Positions 49,167 through 58,502 of a DNA stretch of 64,000 nt are shown here, piece after piece (the first letter of the stretch is position 1; every line of letters starts with the position of its first letter). The stretch is from an uncultured Halomonas sp. (GTDB lineage Bacteria; Pseudomonadota; Gammaproteobacteria; Pseudomonadales; Halomonadaceae): the NCBI RefSeq assembly GCF_947501415.1, contig NZ_CANMVL010000001.1, positions 1 to 64,000 of the forward strand, written 5' to 3'. Position numbers and translations under genes: made by a program. A model generated the notes under the pieces. That model ran no database searches. It was not told where the DNA came from and worked only from the letters and a program-made list of their open reading frames with translations.

Positions 49167-50453
49167 ATGACCGACCACGCTGCACCGCCGAGTTCCTGGT
49201 ATCGAGACTCCATCGCCGTCGACCCTGGCCCCTGCCTACCCCTTGAGGGGGAGGTGCGTGCCGATGTCTGTGTGGTTGGTGGGGGGATCACCGGCTGCTC
49301 GGCGGCCCTGGAGCTGGCCGAGCGGGGCTATTCGGTGGTGTTGCTGGAAGCCGGCGAGATCGGACACGGCGCATCGGGGCGCAGCGGCGGGCAGATCCTG
49401 CCGGGCCTGGGCACCGATATGGCCACGGTGGAGAGGGCACTGGGGCAGGAGGCCGCCCGCGATATATGGCGCCTGAGCCGCGAGGCAGTGGCGTTGACCG
49501 CCGAGCGTGTCGAGCGTCATGCCATTCCCTGTGATCTTGAGTGGGGCTACCTGCATGCGGCGGTCAAGGAGCGTCATGTGCGCGAGCTGGCCGAGTATCG
49601 TGATCGCATGGCTCGCGACTATGACTATCACGAACTGGAGATGCTCGAGGGCGAGGCGCTGCGCGAACGGGTGGTCACCGATGCCTATCCGGCCGCCCTG
49701 TATGAATCCGCGGCCGGCCATCTGCATCCGCTCAACTACACCCTGGGCCTGGCCCGTGCCGCACGCGATGCAGGGGTGAGCATTCACCAGCATAGCGTCG
49801 CCGTGGCGATCGAGCGCGGCCAGCCGGCCTGCGTACGCACCGCCACCGGCCGGGTCACCGCCGACTTCGTGGTGCTGGGGACCAATGCCTACCAGGCAGG
49901 CCTGGTGCCGGAGCTATCGGGGAGGGTGATGCGCGCCGCCAACTACATGATCGCCACGGCCCCGCTCAGCGAGTCCCAGGCGGCCAGGGTGCTCCCCCAT
50001 AACGATGCCCTGTCGGATGCCAACTTCGTGCTCGACTACTATCGCCTTTCCGGCGATCGCCGGCTGATCTACGGCGGCGAGGTCAGCTATGACGGCCGCG
50101 AGCCCAGGGGCATCCAGGCGCGCATGGATGCCAAGATCGCGCGGCTCTTCCCGGTGCTCGAGGGGATTCCCATCGAATATCGCTGGGGGGGCGACGTGGC
50201 CATCACCTTGAATCGTGCACCGGACTTCGGCCGCCTGGGTGGCAACCTCTACTACGCCCAGGGCTACTCCGGTCACGGCATGGCACTCGCGGGGCTGGCC
50301 GGGCGGCTGATGGCCGAGGCCATCGCCGGCCAGGCCGAGCGATTCGATGCCTTCGCCGCCATGCCTCACCGGCATTTTCCCGGCGGCTCCCTGCTGCGCA
50401 CCCCTCTGTTGGTGCTGGCCACCACCTTCTACAAGCTTCGCGACCGGCTCTGA
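49167..50453 (+). CDS. FAD-dependent amine oxidoreductase, PuuB-like (copy 1)
   Basis: A 428-residue DAO-fold flavoprotein. The dinucleotide motif VCVVGGGITGCSAALELAER (about 32-51) and the ASGRSGGQILPG loop are typical of gamma-glutamylputrescine oxidase PuuB and relatives. The C-terminal YYAQGYSGHGMALAGLAGRL is shared with the second copy at 57.2 kb. The likely reaction is oxidation of a gamma-glutamylated polyamine to the aldehyde with H2O2, inferred from potABC and puuA next door. The start follows GGGGAG. It is the first gene of the operon. Confidence 0.82.
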   Translation: MTDHAAPPSSWYRDSIAVDPGPCLPLEGEVRADVCVVGGGITGCSAALELAERGYSVVLLEAGEIGHGASGRSGGQILPGLGTDMATVERALGQEAARDIWRLSREAVALTAERVERHAIPCDLEWGYLHAAVKERHVRELAEYRDRMARDYDYHELEMLEGEALRERVVTDAYPAALYESAAGHLHPLNYTLGLARAARDAGVSIHQHSVAVAIERGQPACVRTATGRVTADFVVLGTNAYQAGLVPELSGRVMRAANYMIATAPLSESQAARVLPHNDALSDANFVLDYYRLSGDRRLIYGGEVSYDGREPRGIQARMDAKIARLFPVLEGIPIEYRWGGDVAITLNRAPDFGRLGGNLYYAQGYSGHGMALAGLAGRLMAEAIAGQAERFDAFAAMPHRHFPGGSLLRTPLLVLATTFYKLRDRL

Positions 50454-50470
50454 TGGGGAGATAGGATGTT

Positions 50471-51676
50471 ATGGCCTTCGACGCCACAACGAGCGACGCC
50501 ATCACGACCGACTCCCCACCAGCCGATTCCATAACAGCCGATTCCACAAGAACAGAGAGCAAGCCGATGACCGATACCCTGACCCTGGAGGCCGCCGACA
50601 TCTCTTCAACCGAGGTGGATGAGCCGACTCGCGAGGCCTCTTCCATCCAGATGCAGGGGCTGCATAAACGCTTCGGCCGCAACACCGTGGCGCTGGATGG
50701 TGTCGACCTGGTAATCGAAGCGGGGGAGTTCTTCACCCTGCTGGGCCCCTCGGGGTGCGGCAAGACCACACTGCTGCGTATTCTCGCGGGCCTCGAGGAG
50801 GCCGATGACGGGCGCCTGGCCATCGGCGGCCGCGACGTTACCGAGGTGCCGCCCCATCAGCGCAGCGTCAATACCGTCTTCCAGTCCTATGCGCTCTTCC
50901 CGCATCTCTCCGTGCGGGAGAACCTGGCCTTCGGGCTCAAGATGCGCGGCATGCCCCCCGAGCAGCGCGAGGCACGCGTCGCCAGGATCGCCGAATTCAT
51001 CCAGCTGGGTGACCTGGTGGAGCGGCGCGTCGACCAGCTCTCCGGTGGGCAGCGTCAGCGCATCGCCCTGGCCCGGGCGCTGGTCAATGAGCCCGACGTG
51101 CTGCTGCTCGATGAGCCCCTGTCGGCGCTCGATGCAGGCCTGCGCAGCCAGCTGCAGGTGGAGCTGTTGCGGGTCCAGAAGCGTCTGGGCATGACCTTCG
51201 TGTTCGTGACCCATGACCAGGACGAGGCGATGGTGATGTCCGACCGCATCGCGGTGCTCAACGGCGGCGTGATCCAGCAGGTCGGACCACCCCGGGAGGT
51301 CTATGAGCATCCTGCCAATGCCTTCGTGGCGCGGTTCATGGGCCATGACAATCTCTATCCCATCAACGCCCGGGATGGCGACCGACTGACCACGCCCCTG
51401 GGCGTGCTCAGCGCCGAGGCGGCCGGGGAGGGCGACCTGCTGTTGATTCGTCCCGAGACCCTGGATCTGCTACCTGGCGAACAGCCCGGCGACAACCGTC
51501 TGCCGGCCACCGTGACCGAACGGCTCTATCGCGGCAGCCATGCGGAGTACCGGCTCGAGGTGGGTGAGACCACGCTGCAGGCGACCCTGAACAACCGCGG
51601 TCGACGCCTGCCCGAGGTAGGCGACCGGGTCACCGTGTCGGTGGCGTCGGAAGACCTGGTCACCCTGAGTGAATAA
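50471..51676 (+). CDS. potA: PotA-type polyamine ABC transporter ATPase
   Basis: A 401-residue ABC ATPase. Walker A GPSGCGKTT, signature LSGGQRQRIALARAL and Walker B VLLLDEPLSALDAG are present, then a C-terminal TOBE domain. It energises spermidine/putrescine import with PotB and PotC. The N-terminus has an extra Thr/Ser/Asp-rich stretch of about 55 residues before the ABC core. ATG 50471 (AGGA nearby, 17 bases after the oxidase) and ATG 50567 (after AGAGAGC) are both possible; I kept the longer one. Confidence 0.93.
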   Translation: MAFDATTSDAITTDSPPADSITADSTRTESKPMTDTLTLEAADISSTEVDEPTREASSIQMQGLHKRFGRNTVALDGVDLVIEAGEFFTLLGPSGCGKTTLLRILAGLEEADDGRLAIGGRDVTEVPPHQRSVNTVFQSYALFPHLSVRENLAFGLKMRGMPPEQREARVARIAEFIQLGDLVERRVDQLSGGQRQRIALARALVNEPDVLLLDEPLSALDAGLRSQLQVELLRVQKRLGMTFVFVTHDQDEAMVMSDRIAVLNGGVIQQVGPPREVYEHPANAFVARFMGHDNLYPINARDGDRLTTPLGVLSAEAAGEGDLLLIRPETLDLLPGEQPGDNRLPATVTERLYRGSHAEYRLEVGETTLQATLNNRGRRLPEVGDRVTVSVASEDLVTLSE

Positions 51677-51686
51677 GGAGCCACCC

Positions 51687-52610
51687 ATGTCCTATGCCGG
51701 CGTGACCCCATCGGCCCGCAGCCGGGCCATGGTGCGCGAGAGTCGCCACCTGCTGTTCACCGTGGCACCGGGTGCCATCTGGATCATCATCTTCCTGGTG
51801 CTCCCCAGTGCCTATCTGATGGGGGTGGCCTTCATGACGAACGGTCCCTATGGGCTGCCCGAGATGCCGCTGTCGCTGGGGTCCTTCGAGCGCCTGGCCG
51901 GTTTCGGTTTTCTCGGCTGGAGCCCGGGTAACCTCTATACCCTGCTGCGCTCGCTCTGGCAGACCCTGGTATCCACCGGCCTGGTGGTGCTGGTGGCCTA
52001 CCCCATCGCCTATTACATCAGCACCTGCCGCGAGAAGTGGCGACCGATCATGCTGCTGCTGGTGGTGGTACCCAGCTGGACCAATCAGGTGATACGTACC
52101 TTCGGCTGGATGAACCTGCTGGCACCTGGCACTCCGCTCTCCAGCCTCGCCGAAGGACTGGGATTGATCGCGCCCAACATGGGGCTCTATCCCTCCAACT
52201 TCGCCGTTACCCTGGGGCTGGTCTACAACTTCCTGCCGTTCATGGTGCTACCGCTCTACGCCGCCTTCGAGAAGCTCGACACCGCCCAGGTGGAGGCCGC
52301 TCAGGATCTTTACGCCTCGCCGGTGCGTGCCTTCTGGCATGCGGTCTTCCCTCAGACCCTGCCGGGGCTTCTGGCCGGCGTCGTGCTGGTGGCGATCCCT
52401 GCCTTCGGCATGTACGTGATTCCCGAGCTGCTGGGAGGGGGCAAGGGCATGATGCTCGGCAATCTGGTGGCCAACCAGTTCTCGGGCGGGGCCAACTGGC
52501 CGCTCGGTGCGGCCGGCGCGATCCTGATGCTGATCGCCACCTTCATCGGGCTTTACGCCATGCGTCGCATCGGCAAGCGTCTGGGTGGCGGGGAAGAGGT
52601 GGTGATATGA
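51687..52610 (+). CDS. potB: PotB-type polyamine permease
   Basis: A 307-residue inner-membrane permease with about six helices, the first at WIIIFLVLPSAYLMGVAF. The EAA loop that docks the ATPase is QVEAAQDLYASPVRAFWHAV. The ATG at 51687 follows AAGGAG; it begins 10 bases after potA and ends in an ATGA overlap with potC. Confidence 0.94.
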   Translation: MSYAGVTPSARSRAMVRESRHLLFTVAPGAIWIIIFLVLPSAYLMGVAFMTNGPYGLPEMPLSLGSFERLAGFGFLGWSPGNLYTLLRSLWQTLVSTGLVVLVAYPIAYYISTCREKWRPIMLLLVVVPSWTNQVIRTFGWMNLLAPGTPLSSLAEGLGLIAPNMGLYPSNFAVTLGLVYNFLPFMVLPLYAAFEKLDTAQVEAAQDLYASPVRAFWHAVFPQTLPGLLAGVVLVAIPAFGMYVIPELLGGGKGMMLGNLVANQFSGGANWPLGAAGAILMLIATFIGLYAMRRIGKRLGGGEEVVI

Positions 52611-53404
52611 GAAAGCGCACACTCAAGCGAAGCCTGACCGGCTTCTGGTGGTTCACCCTGGCCTTCCTCTATCTGCCGCTGGCCGTGGTCGCCCTGTTCT
52701 CCTTCAACGCCTCCAACAGTGCCGCGCGCTTCACGGGATTTTCCTGGCGCTGGTACGAGCGATTGCTGGGCAACGAGGAGATCCTCTCGGCCTTCGCCAA
52801 CAGCATGGTGCTGGCGATCGTCTCCTCGACCGTCGCGCTGGTGGTCGGCTGTCTGATCGGCTATGGCATGTATCGCCACCGCCATCGCAAGCTGGGCTGG
52901 TTGATCGTGTTGATCTATCTGCCCATCGTGCTGCCGGATATCGTCTTCGGCATCTCGGAAATGGCTTTCTTCGTGCAGGTCCACCGCCTGACCGGCTTCC
53001 TGCAGCCTGGCCTGGGCACCATGATCATCGCCCACGTCACCTTCCAGATTCCCTTCGTGGCGCTGATCGTCTACTCGCGCTTCGTGGGCCTGGACCCGAC
53101 GCTGTTCGAGGCGGCCAAGGACCTCTACGCGACGCCCACCAAGCGCGTTATCCACTTCATGCTGCCGACCATCAAGCCGGCGCTGATCTCGGCCTTCTTC
53201 CTCTCCTTCACCCTTTCGGTGGATGACTTCGTCATCAGCTTCTTCACCGCGGGACCGGAGAGCGCGACCCTGCCGATCTATATCTGGGGCGCGATCAAGA
53301 AGGGGGTGTCGCCGGAGATCAATGCCATCGCCACCCTGATGATCGCGGCGGTCGCGATCGTCGCCGCCATCAGCCTGATCTTCAGCCGTCGCCGGCAGGC
53401 CTGA
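52607..53404 (+). CDS. potC: PotC-type polyamine permease
   Basis: A 265-residue permease starting MRKRTLKRSLTGFWWFTLAF at the ATG overlapping the potB stop. About six helices are seen, and the EAA loop is LFEAAKDLYATPTKRVIHFM. With potB it forms the membrane channel. The frame is open upstream inside potB, but that is out of register with any homologous sequence. Confidence 0.94.
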   Translation: MRKRTLKRSLTGFWWFTLAFLYLPLAVVALFSFNASNSAARFTGFSWRWYERLLGNEEILSAFANSMVLAIVSSTVALVVGCLIGYGMYRHRHRKLGWLIVLIYLPIVLPDIVFGISEMAFFVQVHRLTGFLQPGLGTMIIAHVTFQIPFVALIVYSRFVGLDPTLFEAAKDLYATPTKRVIHFMLPTIKPALISAFFLSFTLSVDDFVISFFTAGPESATLPIYIWGAIKKGVSPEINAIATLMIAAVAIVAAISLIFSRRRQA

Positions 53405-53443
53405 GCCGGCACTTGCCTTCACAGGGAAACCAGGAGAGTCATC

Positions 53444-54508
53444 ATGACAATCAAAAAGAGTGCACTCGCCCTATCCATCGGTGCCGCGCTGCTGGCCGGC
53501 GGCGCCCAGGCCCAGGAGAACAAGCTCTACCTGTTCAACTGGACCGAATACATGGACCCCGAGATCATCGAGGCCTTCGAGGCGAAGCACGATGTCGAGG
53601 TGGTGCAGAACTACTTCAACTCGCTGCCGGAGATGCTCTCCAAGCTTCAGGCGGGTGGTGTCTCGCAGTACGACATCATCGTGCCTTCCAACTACTACGT
53701 GCCGAGGCTGATCAAGACCGGGCTGGTGCAGCCGCTGGACAAGTCGAAGCTCCCCAACTTCGACAACCTGATGGAACAGTTCAAGGACCCCGCCTTCGAC
53801 CCGGGGGGCGAGTACACAGCGGCCTATCAGTGGGGCACCACCGGGGTGGTCTACAACAGCGAGACCTTCCCGGATGCACCCAAGAGCTGGTCGCTGCTCT
53901 TCGACCCCGAGGTCAATCCCGAATACCCCTTCGCGCTGATGGGAGATGGCCAGGTCAATCTGGGGGGAGCCTGTGCCTATCTGGGGCATGGCTACGACTG
54001 CACCGACCCGGAGGGATGGAAGGAGGCCGCGCGGCTGCTGATCGAGACCAAGAATCGAGAGACCTTCAGCGGTTTCAGCGACGGCACGCCACAGCTGCAG
54101 CAGCTGGCCCGTGGGGTGACCCATGCCGGCCTCACCTACAACGGCGACTACCTCTACTTCAAGGAGGAGGACCCCGAGACCTTCGCGTCGCTGGAGTTCA
54201 TGATCCCTGATGAAGGTGCCGAGATGTGGGTCGACTCGATGATGATCACCGCCGAGGCCCCGAACCCTGACCTGGCGCACCAGTTCATCGATTTCATTCT
54301 CGACGCCGAAGTGGGTGCCCAGCTCTCCAACTTCAACTACTACGCCAGCCCCAACGCCGCGGCGGAGCCCTTTCTGGATGAAGTGCTGACCCAACCCCCG
54401 GTCCAGCCCACCGAGGCGGATATGGAGCGTCTGCGCTTCACCCCGAGCCTTGAGGGCGAGTCGCTGCAGGTGTTCCAGCAGCTGTGGTCGGAAGTGCAGT
54501 CGCGCTGA
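53444..54508 (+). CDS. Polyamine-binding periplasmic protein, PotD/PotF family (copy 1)
   Basis: A 354-residue precursor. The signal peptide MTIKKSALALSIGAALLAGG ends at AQA. The mature start NKLYLFNWTEYMDPEIIEAF and the MWVDSMM segment carry the aromatic and acidic residues that hold polyamines in PotD/PotF. It feeds PotABC. The start follows AGGAGAG, 39 bases after potC. The paralogue at 55981 is clearly related along its whole length; P. aeruginosa SpuD and SpuE are a comparable pair with putrescine and spermidine preference, but which ligand belongs here cannot be read from sequence. Confidence 0.9.
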   Translation: MTIKKSALALSIGAALLAGGAQAQENKLYLFNWTEYMDPEIIEAFEAKHDVEVVQNYFNSLPEMLSKLQAGGVSQYDIIVPSNYYVPRLIKTGLVQPLDKSKLPNFDNLMEQFKDPAFDPGGEYTAAYQWGTTGVVYNSETFPDAPKSWSLLFDPEVNPEYPFALMGDGQVNLGGACAYLGHGYDCTDPEGWKEAARLLIETKNRETFSGFSDGTPQLQQLARGVTHAGLTYNGDYLYFKEEDPETFASLEFMIPDEGAEMWVDSMMITAEAPNPDLAHQFIDFILDAEVGAQLSNFNYYASPNAAAEPFLDEVLTQPPVQPTEADMERLRFTPSLEGESLQVFQQLWSEVQSR

Positions 54509-54513
54509 GTGGA

Positions 54514-54534
54514 CGGCCCCGGTGAGCGGGGCCG
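54514..54534 (+). other. Intercistronic hairpin after the first binding protein
   Basis: CGGCCCCG (54514-54521) pairs with CGGGGCCG (54527-54534), loop GTGAG, starting 5 bases after the stop and followed by CCTTTCC. Such 3' stems behind binding-protein genes commonly block 3' exonucleases or partly terminate, letting the binding protein be made in excess. Confidence 0.5.
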
Positions 54535-54560
54535 CCTTTCCATAAGCAAGGACATTCCCC

Positions 54561-55928
54561 ATGAGTAACCGACAGGAACAGCCGCTTCTCAACGACTGGT
54601 TCCAGAAACATGGCATTACCGAGGTCGAGTGCCTGGTCAGCGACCTGACCGGCATTCTCAAGGGCAAGATCATGCCCGCCGGCAAGTACCTCAACGGTGG
54701 ACGCCCACGTCTGCCCGATTCGATCTTTATCCAGACCGTTACCGGGGGCTATCCCGACGACGAGGATATTCGCTTCTGGAACCAGACCGAGCGGGACATG
54801 GAGCTGGTGCCCGACCCCGGTGCCATCTACCTGGTGCCCTGGGCCGAGGATCCTACCGCGCAGATCATTCATGACTGCTTCTACCTGACCGGTGAGCCGG
54901 TGGATCTGGCGCCGCGGCATGTGCTCAAGCGGGTGTTGGGGCTCTACGCCGAGCGCGGCTGGAAACCGGTGATCGCGCCGGAGGTGGAGTTCTATCTGGT
55001 CAAGACCAACACCGACTCCGATTACCCGCTGGAGCCGCCCATCGGGCGCACCGGGCGACAGGAGAGCAGTCGCCAGTCATTCTCCATTGACGCGGTCAAC
55101 GAGTTCGACCCGCTGTTCGAGGAGATGTATGACTACTGTGACGCCATGAGCCTCGACCTGGACACCCTGATCCACGAGGAGGGAGCGGGGCAGATGGAGG
55201 TCAACTTCCAGCATGGGGACCCGCTGGCACTGGCCGACCAGGTGGTGATGTTCAAGCGCACCCTGCGAGAAACCGCGTTGCGCCACGGCATGTATGCCAC
55301 CTTCATGGCCAAGCCGATGGCCAATGAGCCCGGCAGCTCCATGCATATCCATCAGAGCCTGCTGGATAGCGAACGCGGCCACAATCTGTTCGCCGACGAC
55401 GACGGCCAGCCCAGCCGGCTGTTCCACCACTTCATCGGTGGCCTGCAGAAGTACCTGCCGGCGGCGATGCCGCTGCTGGCGCCCAACGTCAACTCCTATC
55501 GTCGCCTGATGCGTACCGACAGCAGCGGCTCGGCGCCGATCAATGTGGAGTGGGGCATGGATAACCGCACCGTAGGGTTGCGGGTGCCGGTATCGACGCC
55601 CGATTCGACCCGCGTGGAGAACCGGCTGGCCGGTGCCGATGCCAACCCGTATCTGGTAATGGCGGCCTCGCTGGCCTGTGGCTATCTGGGCATGCTGAGC
55701 CAACTCGAGCCACGTCCCCCGATGACCGGTTCGGCCTGGTCAGGCGGCCACAAGCTGCCCGACGATATCGGTCCGGCACTGGATCTGCTGCAGGAGTGCC
55801 AGGCCCTCTCCGATATCCTCGGCGAGCGCTTCACTCACAGCTATCTGGCGGTGAAGCGGGCCGAGCATCGCGCCTACTTCCAGGTCATCAGCTCCTGGGA
55901 GCGGGAGCACCTGCTGCTAAGGGTCTAG
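54561..55928 (+). CDS. puuA: Gamma-glutamylpolyamine synthetase (PuuA/SpuB/PauA family)
   Basis: A 455-residue glutamine-synthetase-fold ligase joining glutamate to putrescine or another polyamine with ATP. Metal and ATP residues lie in APEVEFYLVK, GAGQMEVNFQHGDPLALADQ and PGSSMHIHQSLLD, with RVENRLAGADANPYL near the C-terminus. It begins MSNRQEQPLLNDWFQKHGIT, unlike assimilatory GlnA, and the polyamine context supports the call. puuC and puuD equivalents are not in the window. The start at 54561 has AAGCAAGG upstream. Confidence 0.9.
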   Translation: MSNRQEQPLLNDWFQKHGITEVECLVSDLTGILKGKIMPAGKYLNGGRPRLPDSIFIQTVTGGYPDDEDIRFWNQTERDMELVPDPGAIYLVPWAEDPTAQIIHDCFYLTGEPVDLAPRHVLKRVLGLYAERGWKPVIAPEVEFYLVKTNTDSDYPLEPPIGRTGRQESSRQSFSIDAVNEFDPLFEEMYDYCDAMSLDLDTLIHEEGAGQMEVNFQHGDPLALADQVVMFKRTLRETALRHGMYATFMAKPMANEPGSSMHIHQSLLDSERGHNLFADDDGQPSRLFHHFIGGLQKYLPAAMPLLAPNVNSYRRLMRTDSSGSAPINVEWGMDNRTVGLRVPVSTPDSTRVENRLAGADANPYLVMAASLACGYLGMLSQLEPRPPMTGSAWSGGHKLPDDIGPALDLLQECQALSDILGERFTHSYLAVKRAEHRAYFQVISSWEREHLLLRV

Positions 55929-55980
55929 GCTAGTGGCCGGGGGCCTGCGCTCTCGGCGATTCGAAACAGGGAGATTGACG

Positions 55981-57057
55981 ATGCTGACACCAAGACACTG
56001 GGCGCCGCTTGCGGGGCTGGGCCTGCTGGCCTTGAGCCTTGCCGCGGCGGCCGAGGATGGCAAGCTGCGGCTGTTCAACTGGTCCGACTACATGGACCCT
56101 GCGATCATCGAAGGTTTCGAGGCGGAGACCGGCCTCGAGGTGGTGCAGAACTACTACAACTCCAATGCCGAGCTGTTCTCCAAGCTGACCGCCGGCGGTG
56201 ACGCCCAGTACGACCTGGTCGTGCCCTCGGACTACTTCGTGCCGCGACTGATCGAGGCCGGCCTGATCCGACCGCTGACGGCCGAGGGGGAGGCGCTCGA
56301 GGGACACGGCAATATCCTCGGCGAGTTTCGCGGGCCGAGTTATGACCCCGAGGGGATCTACACCGTGCCCTACCTGTGGGGCGCCACCGGTATCGTCTAC
56401 AACACCGAGACCTGGCCTTCACCCGAGCCTGGCTGGGGGCTGCTCTACGACCCCCAGGTCAATGCCGATTATCCCTTCGCGCTGCTCAAGGGGGACGCCC
56501 AGTTCACCTTCGGCACCGCCTGCGCCTTCCAGGGGGCCGGCTTCGACTGTGTGGGCCAGGAGCCCTGGGTGGCGGCCGCCAGGCAGATCATCGAGACCCG
56601 CAACCGCGACAACTTCGTGGGCTTCACGGATGCCACGGCGGCCATTGAGCAGGTGGCCAACGGGGTGATCCACGCCGGCGTGGCCTACAATGGCGACCTG
56701 GCCAACAAGCGTGCCGAGGATCCCGAGATCTACGGCAAGCTGGGGTTCTTCATTCCCGAGGAGGGGTCCCAGCGTTGGGTCGATGTGCTGGCGATTCCGT
56801 CTCGGGCACCCAATGTCGAGGCCGCCCAGGCCTTTATCGAATATCTGCTGCGACCCGAGGTGGCTGCGCGTCTGGCCAACTACAACTTCTATACCACGCC
56901 CAACGAGGCGGCGCTGGAGCTGGTCAATGATGCCCTGCGCGAACCGCCGGTGATGCCGGATCCGGCGGCTCGGGAGCGGCTCCACTTCACCCCCTCGGTG
57001 AGTGGCGAGGAGCTGGAGCTGCTGCAGGAGCTATGGAGCGAGGCGCGCAGCCGCTGA
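55981..57057 (+). CDS. Polyamine-binding periplasmic protein, PotD/PotF family (copy 2)
   Basis: A 358-residue precursor with signal peptide MLTPRHWAPLAGLGLLALSL...AAA. The mature start GKLRLFNWSDYMDPAIIEGF and the RWVDVLAIPSRAP segment parallel copy 1. It differs in loops likely to set ligand preference (e.g. YNGDLANKRA versus YNGDYLYFKE). The ATG at 55981 follows GGGAGATTGACG; an open frame upstream lacks a signal peptide. It is the last gene before a strong terminator. Confidence 0.9.
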   Translation: MLTPRHWAPLAGLGLLALSLAAAAEDGKLRLFNWSDYMDPAIIEGFEAETGLEVVQNYYNSNAELFSKLTAGGDAQYDLVVPSDYFVPRLIEAGLIRPLTAEGEALEGHGNILGEFRGPSYDPEGIYTVPYLWGATGIVYNTETWPSPEPGWGLLYDPQVNADYPFALLKGDAQFTFGTACAFQGAGFDCVGQEPWVAAARQIIETRNRDNFVGFTDATAAIEQVANGVIHAGVAYNGDLANKRAEDPEIYGKLGFFIPEEGSQRWVDVLAIPSRAPNVEAAQAFIEYLLRPEVAARLANYNFYTTPNEAALELVNDALREPPVMPDPAARERLHFTPSVSGEELELLQELWSEARSR

Positions 57058-57081
57058 GATCACCGCCACCCAGTGAGGATG

Positions 57082-57113
57082 CCGCCGATGGAGTGCCCAT
57101 CGGCGGTTTTTTT
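57082..57113 (+). terminator. Rho-independent terminator of the polyamine operon
   Basis: CCGCCGATGG (57082-57091) pairs perfectly with CCATCGGCGG (57097-57106) and is followed by seven T. It lies 24 bases after copy 2 of the binding protein. Confidence 0.93.
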
Positions 57114-57137
57114 GGTGAGTATCATATGCCTTGTGGG

Positions 57138-57167
57138 TTGTTATTTTGCCGTTTTGGCCGGTAATAT
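57138..57167 (+). promoter_or_regulatory. Candidate promoter for the second oxidase
   Basis: TTGTTA (57138-57143), an 18-base spacer and TAATAT (57162-57167) lie between the operon terminator and the second oxidase, in an AT-richer stretch. It would let that gene be expressed separately. Confidence 0.35.
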
Positions 57168-57209
57168 CGCGCCATAGTGTCAAGTAAAATTTCCAGCAAG
57201 GGGGTCGCC

Positions 57210-58502
57210 ATGTCCGTCTCGTTCGAATCCGATCACGCCGCATCATGGTATGCCGATACCGCCAATCCAACGCCCGAACGCCCCGCCCTCGAGGGTGATG
57301 TCGACTGTGATGTGTGTGTGGTGGGCGCCGGCTTCACGGGAGTCTCCGCCGCCCTGCATCTGGCGGAGCGCGGGCTGTCGGTGGTGGTGCTGGAGGCGGT
57401 CAGGGTCGGTTACGGTGCCTCGGGGCGTAATGGCGGCCAGATCGTCAACAGTTACAGCCGTGACATGGATGTGATCGAGGCCAGGTACGGCGCCGAGACC
57501 GCCCGGGCCCTGGGCGACATGGCCTTCGAGGGCAACCGCATCATCCGCGAACGCGTGGCCCGGTATGCCATCGACTGCGATCTGCGCGACGGCAATCTCT
57601 TCGCCGCCTGTAATGGTCAGCAGCTCAAGGGGTTGCGCGAGCATCAGGCGCTCTGGAAGCGCTACGGCTATCGGGAGCTCGAGTTGCTGGAGGGTGAGGC
57701 GCTCAAGCGTGAAGTGGCAAGCGACCGCTATACCGGTGTGCTGGTCGATCATGGCGGTGGCCACCTGCATCCACTCAACCTGGTGCTGGGCCAGGCGGCC
57801 GCCGTGGAGTCCCTGGGTGGACGTATCTTCGAGCACTCGCCGGTCACGGGGATAAGGCATGGTGCCCCGGCGGTGGTGTCGACCGCCAGGGGGCGTGTGC
57901 GTGCCGAGCGGGTGGTCATGGCCGGCAATGCCTATCTCAAGGGTGTGCTGCCGGAAATCGAGGGCAAGTCGATGCCCTGCGGTACCCAGATCATCACCAC
58001 CGAGCCTCTGGGCGAGGAGAGGGCGCGTGGTCTGCTGCCCAATGGCCTGGCGGTGGAAGACTGCAACTACCTGCTCGACTACTACCGCCTGACCCGCGAC
58101 AACCGGCTGCTCTATGGGGGAGGGGTCAATTACGGCGGCAGCGACCCGGCAGATATCGAGAGTGTCATCCGGCCCAAGCTGCTCAAGACCTTCCCCGAGC
58201 TTGCCGACGTCGGGATCGACTACGCCTGGAGCGGTACCTTCCTGATGACCCTCAACCGGATGCCTCAGTTCGGGGTGATCAACGGCAATGTCTACTATGC
58301 CCAGGGCTACTCCGGCCACGGTGTTACCTGTACCCACCTGGCCGGCAAGCTGATCGCCGAAGTGATGCACGGTCAGGGGGAGCGCTTCGACGCCTTTGCC
58401 GGGCTGCCGCATCTGCCGTTCCCCGGTGGACGCCTGCTGCGGGTGCCGCTCTCCGCCCTGGGAGCCTGGTATTACCAGGCCCGTGACAAGCTCGGGCTAT
58501 GA
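57210..58502 (+). CDS. FAD-dependent amine oxidoreductase, PuuB-like (copy 2)
   Basis: A 430-residue DAO-fold flavoprotein. VCVVGAGFTGVSAALHLAER (about 36-55) and YGASGRNGGQIVNSYSRD are the FAD-binding segments; YYAQGYSGHGVTCTHLAGKL near the C-terminus mirrors copy 1. The ASGRNGGQ variant is closer to classical PuuB as I remember it. It probably oxidises gamma-glutamylputrescine or a related conjugate. The ATG at 57210 follows AAGGGGG; a GTG at 57177 is in frame but poorer. It has its own promoter region after the operon terminator. Confidence 0.85.
   Translation: MSVSFESDHAASWYADTANPTPERPALEGDVDCDVCVVGAGFTGVSAALHLAERGLSVVVLEAVRVGYGASGRNGGQIVNSYSRDMDVIEARYGAETARALGDMAFEGNRIIRERVARYAIDCDLRDGNLFAACNGQQLKGLREHQALWKRYGYRELELLEGEALKREVASDRYTGVLVDHGGGHLHPLNLVLGQAAAVESLGGRIFEHSPVTGIRHGAPAVVSTARGRVRAERVVMAGNAYLKGVLPEIEGKSMPCGTQIITTEPLGEERARGLLPNGLAVEDCNYLLDYYRLTRDNRLLYGGGVNYGGSDPADIESVIRPKLLKTFPELADVGIDYAWSGTFLMTLNRMPQFGVINGNVYYAQGYSGHGVTCTHLAGKLIAEVMHGQGERFDAFAGLPHLPFPGGRLLRVPLSALGAWYYQARDKLGL

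Noticed and set aside
52037..52606. An open-frame extension upstream of potC
   Set aside because: This part overlaps potB in another frame. The real potC starts at the ATGA overlap at 52607, where PotC similarity begins.
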